In this document: positions 17,220 through 26,454 of the stretch, piece by piece
Layout: every line of letters starts with the position of its first letter
Numbering within the stretch: the stretch's first letter is position 1
Assembly (NCBI GenBank): GCA_015062205.1
Contig: SUVB01000008.1
Location: 1-64,000 of the forward strand
Direction of reading: 5' to 3'
DNA length: 64,000 nt
Origin: Desulfovibrio desulfuricans
GTDB lineage: Bacteria > Desulfobacterota > Desulfovibrionia > Desulfovibrionales > Desulfovibrionaceae
Translations under genes and position numbers: made by a program
Notes under the pieces: generated by a model
Databases searched by the model: none
The model's input: the letters and a program-made list of their open reading frames with translations, nothing else
What the model was told of the DNA's origin: nothing

Positions 17220-19956
17220 GCGCGGCCTCGTCGGCGCCGGGGCGTTCTTCGGCCTGCCCGCTGTCCTGCCCCCAGAGTTTTTTCCATTCCATGAGCAGCC
17301 TGAGGGCGTCCAGGGGGCTGAGTTCTTCCGGGCGCAGATCGCGCAGCAGCAGAACAAGCGGGTGCTCGGCGCGCGGCGGGGCGGAGGCGATGTCGGGCAG
17401 GGGGGCCTTCTGTTCCGGCTCCGGCAGGTTCAGCCCCGGCAGAGCCACGGCGGAGATCACGGTTTTGCGGGCGGATTCCCGGCCGCGCTCCAGCCCGGCA
17501 AGGATGGCCCGCGCCCTTTGCACCACAGGGCCGGGCACGCCCGCCAGACGGGCCACCTCCACGCCGTAGCTGCGGTCGGAAGGGCCGGGCACGAGCTTGT
17601 GCAGGAAGAGAATGTCATTGTTGTATTCGCGGATGGCGATGTTCATGGTGAACACGCCCGGGATGCGCCCTTCCAGCGCCGTAAGTTCGTGGTAGTGCGT
17701 GGCGAAGAGCGTGCGCAGTTCGCCCCCGGCGCGACGCGCCAGGTCTTCCACCACGGCCCAGGCCAGGGCCACGCCGTCATAGGTGCTCGTGCCGCGGCCT
17801 ATCTCGTCGAGGATAATCAGGCTGCGGCGCGTGGCCTGACGCAAGATGCGGGCTGTCTCCATCATTTCCACCATGAAGGTGCTCTGCCCCTGCGCCAGAT
17901 TGTCCGACGCGCCCACGCGCGAGAAGAGGCGGTCCACCAGGCCCAGGCGCGCCGACGCGGCGGGCACCATGGAACCCATCTGTGCCAGCAGGCAGATGAT
18001 GGCCACCTGCCGCAGCACCGTGGACTTGCCCGCCATGTTGGGGCCCGTGAGCAGGCAGAGGCGGCGGCCCGGCCCGAGGCGGAAATCGTTGGGCACGAAG
18101 TTGGCCTGCCCCAGCATGTCCTCCACCACGGGGTGCCGCCCCTCGCGGATGTCCAGATCCGCGCCGGAGGAGAGTTCCGGACGGCTCCAGTTGTTGCGCC
18201 GTCCCACTTCGGCCAGGCTCTGCCAGTAATCGAGCTGGGCCACCATGTCGGCGGTGTGGACGATGCGCTCACGCCGGGCGGCCACCTGCGCCCGCAACTC
18301 CTGAAACAGGGAGTATTCCAGGGCCTTGCGCTTGTCTGCGGCGGAGAGCAGGGCGTCCTCCAGTTCCTTGAGGTCTTCTGTGGTGAAGCGTTCGGCGTTG
18401 GCAAGGCTCTGGCGGCGGATGAAATGATAGGGCACGGGGCCGCTGTGCGCGGCGCGCGACACTTCAAAATAGTAGCCGAACACGCGGTTGTAGCCCAGCT
18501 TCAGTTTGGTTATGCCGGTCTTTTCCTGCTCCTGCCGCAGCATGGCCTGCAACTGCTGCTCGCCGTGTTCGGCGAGGTTCAGCAAACGGTCCAGCTCGGC
18601 ATTGTACCCCGCGCGGAACAGCCCTCCCTCGGTGATGACGGCGGGCGGGTTGTCCACCAGCGCGCCCTGCAGCAGGGCGGCGCAGTCCTCCAGAGAGTCC
18701 CAGGATGCCATGACGGCGGCCACGCTTTGGGGCGGCGCCGGTTCGTCGGGCGCGTCAGGGGCCGCTGAACCCTGTGACGCGTCGCGCCCCGCCCCGCTCT
18801 GAAGGGCCGCCAGCACGCCCGGCAGGGCGGTCAGGCTGTTGCGCAGCGCAATGAAATCGCGCGGCGCGCCCTGACTGAGGCTGATGCGCGTGGAAAGTCG
18901 TTCCAGATCATAGACCTTGTCAAGCGCCTCGCGCAGCCTGCCGCGTTGCGCGTCGTCGCAGAAATAGTCCACCGCGTCCTGAATGCGGCGTATGGCCCCG
19001 GCCTCGCGCCAGGGATGGCGCAGCATGTCTTCCAGGAAGCGTCCGCCCATGGGCGTGAGCGTCTTGTCCAGCACATGACGCAGTGTGCCCCTGCCCTTAC
19101 GGCCGTTGAGGCGGACAAAAATTTCCAGATTGCGCTCCGTCACGTCGTCGATGAGCAGGCGGCGGCTCAGATCCAGCGGGACGAAGGGCATGAGGTGTCC
19201 GGGATCGCGCATCTGGGTTTGTTCAAGGTAGGCCAGCAGCGCGCCGCAGGCGCAGAGCACCTCCGGTTTGTTGTCCAGCCCCAGGGCGGCGGGTTCCCGC
19301 ACTCCCTGCGCCGTCAGCACGCGTTCTTCGGCCTGTTTGGGCGCGAAGCGCGCGCGCGGCATGCGCACCAGGCGTATGCCTTCCAGCAGGCAGCGCGGGG
19401 GCGGTTCCGTGCCTTCGGGCAGCAGCAGCTCGCGTGGGGTCAGCTTTTGCGCCCATTGCCACAACTCCGCATCGCGCCTGAACTCCACCCCCGACCACTG
19501 GCCCGTGGAAATATCCGCCCAGGCAAGGCCGCCGCCCCCGGCGGCCGCAGGGCAGAGCGCCGCGAGGTAGTTGTGGCTCTTGCTGTTGAGGTTGGCGTCC
19601 TCCAGCACTGTGCCCGGCGTGATGACCCGGCTGACGGCCCTTTTGACCAGCCCTTTGGCCGCCTTCGGGTCTTCTGTCTGATCGCAGATGGCCACGTGGT
19701 AGCCTTTGTCGACGAGTTGGGCCACGTAACTCTCCACAGCATGCCAGGGCACGCCGCACATGGCCACGGGGGCTTCGGTCGCGCGGCTGCGGCTGGTCAG
19801 GGCTATCTGCAGTTCGCGCGCGGCCGTTTTGGCGTCGTCGAAATACAGTTCGTAGAAGTCGCCCACGCGGTAAAAGAGCAGGGCATCGGGGTGTTCGGCC
19901 TTGATGCGCATATACTGCTCGAACATGGGCGTCATTTTAACCGGGGCGTCAGACAT
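17212..19956 (-). CDS. mutS: DNA mismatch repair protein MutS
   Basis: 914 residues, slightly longer than the usual ~850-880. MutS recognises mismatches and recruits MutL. The N-terminal mismatch-binding GDFYELYFDDA carries the Phe-X-Glu wedge. The C-terminal ATPase has GPNMAGKST (Walker A), DEIGRGTSTYDG (Walker B) and ATHYHEL. There is a non-conserved insert after about residue 400 (DASQGSAAPDAPDEPAPPQ) in the lever region. I chose the ATG at 19956, where MutS similarity begins; its ribosome-binding site is weak, and an upstream extension to 20070 has no MutS-like content. mutL is not in the window. Confidence 0.95.
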   Translation of the reverse strand: MSDAPVKMTPMFEQYMRIKAEHPDALLFYRVGDFYELYFDDAKTAARELQIALTSRSRATEAPVAMCGVPWHAVESYVAQLVDKGYHVAICDQTEDPKAAKGLVKRAVSRVITPGTVLEDANLNSKSHNYLAALCPAAAGGGGLAWADISTGQWSGVEFRRDAELWQWAQKLTPRELLLPEGTEPPPRCLLEGIRLVRMPRARFAPKQAEERVLTAQGVREPAALGLDNKPEVLCACGALLAYLEQTQMRDPGHLMPFVPLDLSRRLLIDDVTERNLEIFVRLNGRKGRGTLRHVLDKTLTPMGGRFLEDMLRHPWREAGAIRRIQDAVDYFCDDAQRGRLREALDKVYDLERLSTRISLSQGAPRDFIALRNSLTALPGVLAALQSGAGRDASQGSAAPDAPDEPAPPQSVAAVMASWDSLEDCAALLQGALVDNPPAVITEGGLFRAGYNAELDRLLNLAEHGEQQLQAMLRQEQEKTGITKLKLGYNRVFGYYFEVSRAAHSGPVPYHFIRRQSLANAERFTTEDLKELEDALLSAADKRKALEYSLFQELRAQVAARRERIVHTADMVAQLDYWQSLAEVGRRNNWSRPELSSGADLDIREGRHPVVEDMLGQANFVPNDFRLGPGRRLCLLTGPNMAGKSTVLRQVAIICLLAQMGSMVPAASARLGLVDRLFSRVGASDNLAQGQSTFMVEMMETARILRQATRRSLIILDEIGRGTSTYDGVALAWAVVEDLARRAGGELRTLFATHYHELTALEGRIPGVFTMNIAIREYNNDILFLHKLVPGPSDRSYGVEVARLAGVPGPVVQRARAILAGLERGRESARKTVISAVALPGLNLPEPEQKAPLPDIASAPPRAEHPLVLLLRDLRPEELSPLDALRLLMEWKKLWGQDSGQAEERPGADEAAHE

Positions 19957-20149
19957 GGCGGATACTGCGGGATTGAGGAACTGCGGCAGGCCGTCGCGGC
20001 GTGCCTCGGGCGGAAAACACTGCAGGGCGCCCGGGACGTGTCCGGGCGGAGACTGTGTGCACAGGGACAAAGGCGCGCTGCTCTTTGCCGGGCATGCGAA
20101 AGAGCAGAAAGCGGTTCGTGCGGGGAATGCGCGGGGCAGCCGCCGTACG

Positions 20150-20181
20150 GCGCGGGAAGGCCGTGCGCAGCCTTCCCGCGC
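20150..20181 (-). terminator. Hairpin downstream of the LapA-like gene
   Basis: An 11-bp perfect GC-rich stem (GCGCGGGAAGG with its complement) around a 10-base loop, placed 10 bases after the stop. There is no U-tract, so termination is only a guess. Confidence 0.4.
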
Positions 20182-20191
20182 GGATTGCGTG

Positions 20192-20605
20192 CTATTGTCT
20201 GTCGGGGTCGGGCGCGATCATGTCGCCGGCCTGGGCCGCTGCCGCAGGCTGCCCGGGCTTCCCGGCCTTTGCAAGATACTCGGCGCGCGCGGCTTCAGCC
20301 TCGGCCTGCTTCTTGCCCTTGGCGACAGCGCGTTCAAGCGAGTTGATCTGCCATTTCTGCTTCATCAGCCGGGCGCTGGAGTTGACCTTGTCCCACACGA
20401 GAAAGGCCAGGGTCAGCAGCGCGCCACAGGCAAAGGCGGCGATGATGAGAAAATAGAAGGGCAGCGCAATGGACGACATGGCGGGAAGAAAGAAGAGGTT
20501 GAGCGTGAGCGTCACGCTCTGCGAGAGCGCCGCCTGGTTCTGGAAAAAGAACACCAGCGCCAGGAAGAAGAACACGGCGAGCAGAAGAACCTTGATGTAG
20601 CGCAT
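20192..20605 (-). CDS. LapA-domain (DUF1049) membrane protein
   Basis: 137 residues. Two membrane helices, about 4-24 (VLLLAVFFFLALVFFFQNQ) and about 44-68, are followed by a charged cytoplasmic helix and an Ala-rich tail. This is the architecture of the lipopolysaccharide assembly protein A family, which in E. coli (LapA/YciS) works with LapB to control LpxC levels. No lapB lies nearby. ATG at 20605 with a strong GAGGAG. It sits between a HIT gene and mutS in the same direction. Confidence 0.85.
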   Translation of the reverse strand: MRYIKVLLLAVFFFLALVFFFQNQAALSQSVTLTLNLFFLPAMSSIALPFYFLIIAAFACGALLTLAFLVWDKVNSSARLMKQKWQINSLERAVAKGKKQAEAEAARAEYLAKAGKPGQPAAAAQAGDMIAPDPDRQ

Positions 20606-20717
20606 ACAATACTCCTCGGGCTTGAAGCTCTCTTGATCACGGGCTGTCGGCATTGTCGCCCGGCCCTGCGCTCCCGGCAGACTGCGGCAGTTCCCGCCGC
20701 CGTCACGCAGACCCCTG

Positions 20718-20737
20718 TGACGGCAGTTATGCCGTCA
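20718..20737 (-). terminator. Short hairpin at end of the HIT gene
   Basis: TGACGGCA-gtta-TGCCGTCA, a perfect 8-bp stem that includes the HIT stop codon. There is no T-run. It could stabilise the mRNA end rather than terminate. Confidence 0.3.
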
Positions 20738-21244
20738 GGCGCCGAGCCCCCCTCCGGCCATGACGGCATCTGTGAACTGCGGTTTGAGGGCTGCATAGGT
20801 TTCTTCCAGATACTGGGGAATGGTGCGCACCTCGTCCATGACCGCCATGAAGGAGGAATCCCCGTTCCAGCGCGGCACGAGATGAAAATGCAGATGCTCG
20901 CGTATGCCCGCGCCCGCGGCCTGGCCCTGGTTCAGACCGATGTTGATGCCTTCACAGGTAAAGTGTTGCTTTAAAATTTTGGTGCAGGCCTGCATGATAT
21001 CCATGATTTCATGCGTTTCCGCCTGTTCGAGGTCGGCCAGCTGCATCACATGCCTGTAGGGGCAGACCATGATGTGTCCGTTACTGTACGGAAACTTGTT
21101 CATGATAACAAAGGCCCGCCGCCCCCGGTACAGCACCAGGCGTTCGGCATCTTCTTCCGTGTGTTCCGGGAGGCAGAACACGCAGGCGTCGGGCTTGGGC
21201 CCAAGAATGTACGCAATCCGCCACGGCGTCCAGAGTTGTTTCAT
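20735..21244 (-). CDS. HIT-family nucleotide-binding protein
   Basis: 169 residues. The histidine triad is HLHFHLVPRW (about 137-146), and the N-terminal part carries CVFC and the NKFPYSNGHIMVCPYRHV core typical of the HIT branch that includes Ap4A phosphorylase-like and adenylyl-hydrolase enzymes. It probably cleaves a nucleotide-phosphate bond. The opening MKQLWTPWRIAYI is typical of this subgroup and supports the ATG at 21244, which has AAGGTG upstream. Confidence 0.9.
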   Translation of the reverse strand: MKQLWTPWRIAYILGPKPDACVFCLPEHTEEDAERLVLYRGRRAFVIMNKFPYSNGHIMVCPYRHVMQLADLEQAETHEIMDIMQACTKILKQHFTCEGINIGLNQGQAAGAGIREHLHFHLVPRWNGDSSFMAVMDEVRTIPQYLEETYAALKPQFTDAVMAGGGLGA

Positions 21245-21412
21245 AATGGGGCACCTTACACCGCTTGCCATCGCCGGGCAAGAGGCAAGCCCCGCCCGGA
21301 GCGGGCACATTCGAATTTAGGTTCCGCATTCCGGTTCCGCAGGCGTCGCAGCGTGCGCCGGCGGGAGCGCCCGCCATGTCCGGTGGCGGGCGGGGAAATG
21401 CCTGCCCTGCCG

Positions 21413-24103
21413 TCAGGGCACGGCGCTTCCTTCACTTTCGCCGGCTGCCGCCTCCCGGGCCATGGCGCGGGCCAGTTCCAGCTGCTGCTCCACGCCCGGC
21501 GCTTCGCCGTCCAGCTTGGCGCGGAGCACGGCGCGCAGAATGCGTCCGTAGGCCGGGCCGGGGGCAAGGCCGGTGGCGCGCAGTTCCGCGCCGGTGATGT
21601 CCGGCTTTTCGCGCCGCCACTGGGTGATGTAGCGCGAGAGGCTTTTTTGCAGGGCCTCGCTGGTGGTTCCGGCCATGAGATAGAGCAGCGAATCCAGCGT
21701 CAGAGGCTTCAGGCGTTCGCACAGTTCGCTGACTCTGGCTTTGCCTGCGGCTTCGTCCTTCTGCCAGGCGTCCAGCCTGGTCCGCAGGGAGCGCGCCTGC
21801 TCGCGCTGGTTCAGAATGTCCGCCCGTCTGTTTTCCGGCAGGCCCATGCGCTGGTAGTTGGCGGCCGTATCCGCATAGTTCAGGTTTTGGTTCAGGCCCA
21901 GGAAAAACACCAGCCAGGCCTGCGGCTGTTCCTCAAAATAGAGCAGGCGATACCAGGCGAGCATGTCCTGAATGCGCTGCAGCAGCGCCTTGCGGGCGGG
22001 ATTCAGCGCCAGCGTTGGCGAGATGGCCTGCAGAACGCCCAGCTGGTTCAGTCGTTCAAGACAGGCCAGGGGGTCCTGCTCCTCGCAGATGTGCTGGAAT
22101 TCATGGAACAGCCGGAAGGGCGAGAGTCTGTCCAGCAGCTTGAGTTTCAGGGCATTCTTGATGAGTTTTTCCGAACCCTGCCCGATGTGGAAGCCGTAGC
22201 GCTGTTCAAAGCGCACGGCCCGCAGGCAGCGGGTGGGGTCTTCCACAAAGCTCAGCGTGTGCAGCACGCGGATGACCTTTTCCTTGATGTCGCGCCTTCC
22301 GCCGAAGAAATCCGCGATCTGGCCGAAGGGGGTGCTGTCCAGCCGCAGGGCCAGGGCGTTGATGGTGAAGTCGCGCCGGTACAGATCCATTTTGATGGAC
22401 GAAAGCTCCACCGTGGGCAGGGCCGCCGGGGATTCGTAATATTCCAGGCGGGCCGTGGCCACATCAATGCGCTGCTCCCTGCCCTCGGCGTCGTGGAAGA
22501 TGACCATGGACGTCAGGAACTTCGGATGCACGCGTACGCGGCCGTGCAGTTCCCCGGCCAGAGCCCGCGCCAGGGCGATGCCGTTGCCCTCGGCCACAAG
22601 GTCGATATCCTGATTGGGTTTGTGCATGAGCAGGTCGCGCACAAAGCCGCCCACGGCGTACACGGGCATGTTCAGCTCCCTGCCCAGCCTGCCCGCCAGC
22701 TGCAGCAGGTCGCGCACGGTCGCGGGCAGGCGTTCCATGATGGCCCGTGAGATGTTGCGTTCCTTGCCGGCGGCGGCCGCCCTGTCGGGCATGCGCGCGG
22801 GGTCTTCGGCAAAGACGTTGATGAGGTCGGTGCGGGTGACGACGCCGAGGATGTTTTCGCCGTCCATGATGGGCACAAGACGCTGATGCCTGCCCACGAT
22901 GACGCCCATGAGTTCCTGCAGGCTGGCTTCCGGCGGCAGGGTGTGGACGCGCCGCACCATGTATTCCTCCACGAGGCTGTCGCCCAGGCCGTGGGCGGCG
23001 GCGCGCATGGCGGTGAGGGCGTCCAGCAGCCCCGTGGGCCGGCGTGTGCCCGGCGCGAACACGGGCACGGATTTCAGCCCGAAGTGCAGCATCAGTTCGT
23101 CGGCCTGGCGTATGGTGGCCCGGGATTCTATGCCCACGGCCGGGGAGGACATGTATTCGCGGGCCGTCTTGTCGGGCAGGGCCTGGGAGTAGAGGTTGCG
23201 GATGATGACGTCGCGCACCTCTTCGGCCATCATGGAGCGGACGGAGGCCGAGGCCGCATAGGTGTGCCCGCCGCCGCCCAGAGCGGCGCAGATGTCGCCC
23301 ACGTTGACAGCCTCGCTGCGGCTGCGCGCCACCACCTGGATGCGGTCATCCATGATGCCGATGGCAAAGAGCACCTGAAATTTTTCCATTTCCATGAGGC
23401 GCTGCGCGAGGTAGGCGAAGTCGCCCAGATAGTGCTCCATGGCCGCTTCGGAAATGGCCACCTGCACATTGTTGATGGTGTAGGTCTGCGTGGATTCCAG
23501 CAGGCTGTTGAGGGCGTGGATGTGCAGGCTCGTCAGCTCGTGCGAGGCCAGCGCGTCGATGCGGTTCACGTCCATGCCCTGTCCCAGCAGCCAGGCGGCG
23601 GCCAGAAAATCCTCCCGCGTGGTGGAGGAATAGGTGAAGGAGCCGGTGTCGCCGTAGATGCCGAGGCCCAGAAGGGTGGCCTCCTCCGCGTCAAGGGTGA
23701 TGCCGCGCTTGTCCAGGGTCTGCACGATGAGGCTCGTCACTGCGCCCGTGCGCGCCAGATGCGTCTGCGGCGCGTGGATGTCGTCCGGCGAATCCGGGTG
23801 GTGATCCCAGAGTTCCACTTCAAGGTCGGGGCGGGCGAGCAGCTGCGCCACATGGGGCACGCGGCTCTTCTGGCGCGTGTCCACCAGCACCAGCCGGCCG
23901 ACGGCCTCCCAGTCGATGGCGGCGCTTTCCACGAAGCCCAGGGCCGCCGTGTCCAGCCGGGCGAAGAGCTGCTGCAGATTGCGCTCCTGCGTGCCGGGGA
24001 ACAGCAGAACGGGGGAAGCGTACAAGTGGCGCGCGGCCAGCATGGCGGCAAAGGCGTCAAAGTCCGCATTGGCGTGGCAGGTGATGAGGGTGGTCGTCGT
24101 CAC
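21413..24103 (-). CDS. DHH-CBS-CBS-tRNA nucleotidyltransferase fusion
   Basis: 896 residues in four parts. An N-terminal DHH phosphoesterase has HANADFDAF (10-18) and WDHHPD (99-104). A DHHA1 region with GGGGHTYAAS follows. Two CBS domains lie at roughly 310-440. A class II nucleotidyltransferase head and neck from about 475 has GGFVRDLL and NQDIDLV (the Asp-X-Asp metal site), with RRDFTINALAL and EDPTRCLRAVRF. The tail should add C and/or A to tRNA 3' ends. The DHH part could be a nanoRNase-like nuclease. The GTG start at 24103 is supported by GGAG upstream and a 4-base GTGA overlap with xerD. The specificity (CCA or A only) cannot be decided by eye. Confidence 0.92.
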   Translation of the reverse strand: MTTTTLITCHANADFDAFAAMLAARHLYASPVLLFPGTQERNLQQLFARLDTAALGFVESAAIDWEAVGRLVLVDTRQKSRVPHVAQLLARPDLEVELWDHHPDSPDDIHAPQTHLARTGAVTSLIVQTLDKRGITLDAEEATLLGLGIYGDTGSFTYSSTTREDFLAAAWLLGQGMDVNRIDALASHELTSLHIHALNSLLESTQTYTINNVQVAISEAAMEHYLGDFAYLAQRLMEMEKFQVLFAIGIMDDRIQVVARSRSEAVNVGDICAALGGGGHTYAASASVRSMMAEEVRDVIIRNLYSQALPDKTAREYMSSPAVGIESRATIRQADELMLHFGLKSVPVFAPGTRRPTGLLDALTAMRAAAHGLGDSLVEEYMVRRVHTLPPEASLQELMGVIVGRHQRLVPIMDGENILGVVTRTDLINVFAEDPARMPDRAAAAGKERNISRAIMERLPATVRDLLQLAGRLGRELNMPVYAVGGFVRDLLMHKPNQDIDLVAEGNGIALARALAGELHGRVRVHPKFLTSMVIFHDAEGREQRIDVATARLEYYESPAALPTVELSSIKMDLYRRDFTINALALRLDSTPFGQIADFFGGRRDIKEKVIRVLHTLSFVEDPTRCLRAVRFEQRYGFHIGQGSEKLIKNALKLKLLDRLSPFRLFHEFQHICEEQDPLACLERLNQLGVLQAISPTLALNPARKALLQRIQDMLAWYRLLYFEEQPQAWLVFFLGLNQNLNYADTAANYQRMGLPENRRADILNQREQARSLRTRLDAWQKDEAAGKARVSELCERLKPLTLDSLLYLMAGTTSEALQKSLSRYITQWRREKPDITGAELRATGLAPGPAYGRILRAVLRAKLDGEAPGVEQQLELARAMAREAAAGESEGSAVP

Positions 24104-25014
24104 ATCCGGCTCCGGGGGTGGAATTGGCGATGGATGCCGCGCAGGCGTTCCGCCTGGACATGGGTGTAGATTTCCGTGGCGCTGATGTCCGCATGGCCCA
24201 GGAGCATCTGGACGGCGCGCAGGTCCGCCCCGCCTTCCAGCAGATGCGTGGCAAAGGAGTGGCGGAAGGTGTGGGGTGAAATGGAGCGGCGTATGCCCGC
24301 CTGTACGGCGTATTTTTTGACCATCTTCCACACGTACTGGCGCGTCAGCGCGCGGCCGGAGCGGTTGACGAAGAGCTGCGCGCCCGTGGGGGAGAACTGC
24401 GGCCGCCACTGTTTCAGGTAATCCGCCAGCATGCGCTGCACAAGGTCGTGCAGCGGCACAAGCCGTTCCTTGGCGCCCTTGCCGAACACCCGCACCAGCC
24501 CGCGCTGCAGGTCAAGGTCGGGCACGCCCAGGGCGCACAACTCGGAGACGCGCAGGCCCGCCGCGTAGAGCAGCTCAAGCATGCAGCGGTCACGCAGGCC
24601 GCATTTTTCGCGCATATCCGGCTGGGCCAGCAGATTTTCCATTTCCTCCCGGCTGAGCACTTCGGGCAGATGCTGCGGCAGTTTGGGATTTTCCAGCAGT
24701 TCCGCGGGGTTTTTTTGCAGCTGTCCCTCGTCCACGGCAAAGGCGAAAAAGGCGCGCAGGGCCGAGAGTCGTCGCGCCAGCGTCCTGCCGGTATTGCCGC
24801 GCGCCCGCAGCCAGGCCAGGTACAGAAAGATTTCCTGCTCGTCGGGCGGGCCCGACGCCCCCCCGGATTGCGCCAGCTCCTGCCGGTAGAGGAAGAAACT
24901 TTCCAGATCCTGCCCGTAGGCTTCCACCGTACGGGGCGACAGGCCGCGCTGCGCCAGCAGGCTGTCGCGCCACAGGGGCAGAAGGTCGGCAAGGGGCGGG
25001 GAATCGTGCGGCAT
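24100..25014 (-). CDS. xerD: Tyrosine recombinase XerD
   Basis: 304 residues, standard for Xer recombinases that resolve chromosome dimers at dif. The N-terminal SAM-like core-binding domain covers about 10-100. The catalytic domain carries all active-site residues: Arg155 (AGLRVSEL), Lys179 (FGKGAKER), His248 and Arg251 (HTFRHSFATHLL), His274 (LLGHADI) and Tyr283 (ATEIYTHV). It reads into the CCA-adding fusion with a 4-base overlap. XerD is favoured over XerC on overall wording, but a single-Xer system is possible since no second copy is in view. Confidence 0.92.
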   Translation of the reverse strand: MPHDSPPLADLLPLWRDSLLAQRGLSPRTVEAYGQDLESFFLYRQELAQSGGASGPPDEQEIFLYLAWLRARGNTGRTLARRLSALRAFFAFAVDEGQLQKNPAELLENPKLPQHLPEVLSREEMENLLAQPDMREKCGLRDRCMLELLYAAGLRVSELCALGVPDLDLQRGLVRVFGKGAKERLVPLHDLVQRMLADYLKQWRPQFSPTGAQLFVNRSGRALTRQYVWKMVKKYAVQAGIRRSISPHTFRHSFATHLLEGGADLRAVQMLLGHADISATEIYTHVQAERLRGIHRQFHPRSRM

Positions 25015-25191
25015 GCCGCCATGCTAGCCGCCTTGCCCCGCGCGGGCAAGCGTTTTGCGTCGTTCATCTTTTTTCGTCTTGCGGGCCGCGGCCATATGCT
25101 GCATGAAACAGGGGAAGCGCACACGGAAGGGCGTGCGGGACAGCCGGGAACGCGCATGTCCCCGCAAAGCTGCGCACACGAGGGAGTCGTC

Positions 25192-25707
25192 ATGACCACG
25201 GAAAACGCACTTCGGGCCTATGTCTGCCTCGGTTCCAACTGCGACCGGGCTTCTGCAACGCTGCAACAGGCGCGATCGGCTCTTGCCGCGTTGCCGGACA
25301 TGCGCGCGGGCAGGGTTTCGCCCGTGTACCGCACAGAGCCGCAGGGCTATGCCGAGCAGCCGTGGTTCCACAATCAGGTGCTGGAGCTTCTGCCCGGCGC
25401 GTCGTGGCGGCCCTGCCGGCTTGTGGACGCCCTGCTGGCGGTGGAGGCTGACCTCGGCCGCGTGCGCAGCCCGGACCCGGCCCTGCGCTTCGGGCCGCGC
25501 GTCATCGACGCGGACCTGCTGCTCTTCGGTCGGGAGAACAGCGCGCACCCGCACTGCATGGTGCCGCATCCCCGGCTGAGGGAACGCGCCTTTGCCCTGA
25601 TTCCCCTGCTGGATGTGGCCCCCCGTGCGGAAATTGACGGGCGTCCCGCCTCCTGGTGGCTGCAGCGTCTTTCATACCGCGTGGAGGGGGACAGAATTTT
25701 TCAGTGA
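25192..25707 (+). CDS. folK: HPPK (6-hydroxymethyl-dihydropterin pyrophosphokinase)
   Basis: 171 residues. It transfers pyrophosphate from ATP to 6-hydroxymethyl-7,8-dihydropterin in folate synthesis. YVCLGSNCD at the N-terminus, SPVYRTEPQGYAEQPWFHNQV (pterin site), GPRVIDADLLLF (the PRxxDxDLL metal and ATP block; Ile replaces the usual Leu/Thr) and VPHPRLRERAFALIPL are all in place. ATG at 25192 after GAGGGAG. Divergent from xerD; the next gene follows after 67 bases. Confidence 0.95.
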   Translation: MTTENALRAYVCLGSNCDRASATLQQARSALAALPDMRAGRVSPVYRTEPQGYAEQPWFHNQVLELLPGASWRPCRLVDALLAVEADLGRVRSPDPALRFGPRVIDADLLLFGRENSAHPHCMVPHPRLRERAFALIPLLDVAPRAEIDGRPASWWLQRLSYRVEGDRIFQ

Positions 25708-25774
25708 CGGGCGCGGGCTTGCGTGCTAGTTTCAAAAGGGCGTCGTCAATGCCGCTGCGCAAGGAGTGCAACAT

Positions 25775-26080
25775 ATGTGGAAATGGCTTATCCTGATTAT
25801 CGCGGGCTATGCCCTGTATCGCCTGTTTGCCAATGATTTTCTGAAGAAGAAAAAGGAAAGCAGCGAGGAGGACGCGGCCGAGCTGGAACGCAAGGTCGCG
25901 GCCGGAGAGATGGTAAAGGACCCGGAATGCGGCGCGTATGTGGCCGTGGACGAGGCCATTTCCGTGCGTGACGGCGACAAGGTCTACCGCTTTTGCAGTT
26001 ACGAGTGTCGCGACAAATTCCTGCAGCGTCTCAAGGACGGCGGCCGCGAACTGCCGCCCCGCGACGGCGGCAACGACTGA
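25775..26080 (+). CDS. Small membrane-anchored YHS/PP0621-like protein
   Basis: 101 residues. One N-terminal membrane helix (WKWLILIIAGYALYRLF), a charged linker, then a metal-ribbon-like region: DPECGAYV and YRFCSYECRDKFL, i.e. three to four cysteines in YHS/TRASH-like spacing. This matches the general plan of PP0621-family proteins, whose role is unknown. ATG at 25775 chosen because AAGGAG sits 8 bases upstream. It follows folK closely but shares no obvious pathway with it. Confidence 0.75.
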   Translation: MWKWLILIIAGYALYRLFANDFLKKKKESSEEDAAELERKVAAGEMVKDPECGAYVAVDEAISVRDGDKVYRFCSYECRDKFLQRLKDGGRELPPRDGGND

Positions 26081-26454
26081 AGCCGGGTTTGCCCCTCGCG
26101 CCCGGCGCGGGTTTGCGGCGCGCCGCAGGACAGCGCTTCCCTCGCCTCCCTGCGGCATCCGGCGGGGCGCGCGCCTCTTCACAACGCCGCCTTTGCCCGC
26201 GCATACCGGCGGAGGGGCGGGCTCCCTGTCCGTAAGACCGTGCTGCGTGTTCTCCGGCGTTTCACGCGCCGTTAGTCCCTTCCACCAACGACCGCTTCCG
26301 TGCCGCACGCTGCGCTGCGTGCCCCCGGCGAAAGCGCAACGAGCCGACATTTTCATGAAAAGGTTTGCGCTGTTGCGCGGGTGCCTGCTAAGGCTTGTGC
26401 TGTTGCGCGGGTGCCTGCTATGGTTGCGCAGTCTCTGAATGCTGGGGAACCGTC
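26081..26454. other. 374-base stretch with tandem repeat before exporter operon
   Basis: No supported full-length gene. The first 270 bases show nothing convincing. The last 100 hold a two-copy 30-base tandem repeat and a possible 27-codon frame (26355-26438), described separately. Confidence 0.5.
26361..26420 (+). repeat. Two-copy 30-base tandem repeat
   Basis: Two adjacent 30-base units: 26361-26390 and 26391-26420. The last 20 bases of each are identical (TGTTGCGCGGGTGCCTGCTA) and the first ten match at eight positions. The array ends 34 bases before the ybhG-like start. Because 30 is a multiple of three the repeat is in frame with an ATG at 26355. It may be a double operator, or a duplicated segment of a short leader frame. 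A weak -35/-10 pair (TTGTGC, 18 bases, TATGGT) overlaps the second unit. Confidence 0.7.

Noticed and set aside
26361-26420. Tandem repeat considered as a CRISPR fragment
   Set aside because: Two directly adjacent 30-base units without spacers and no cas genes; not a CRISPR array.
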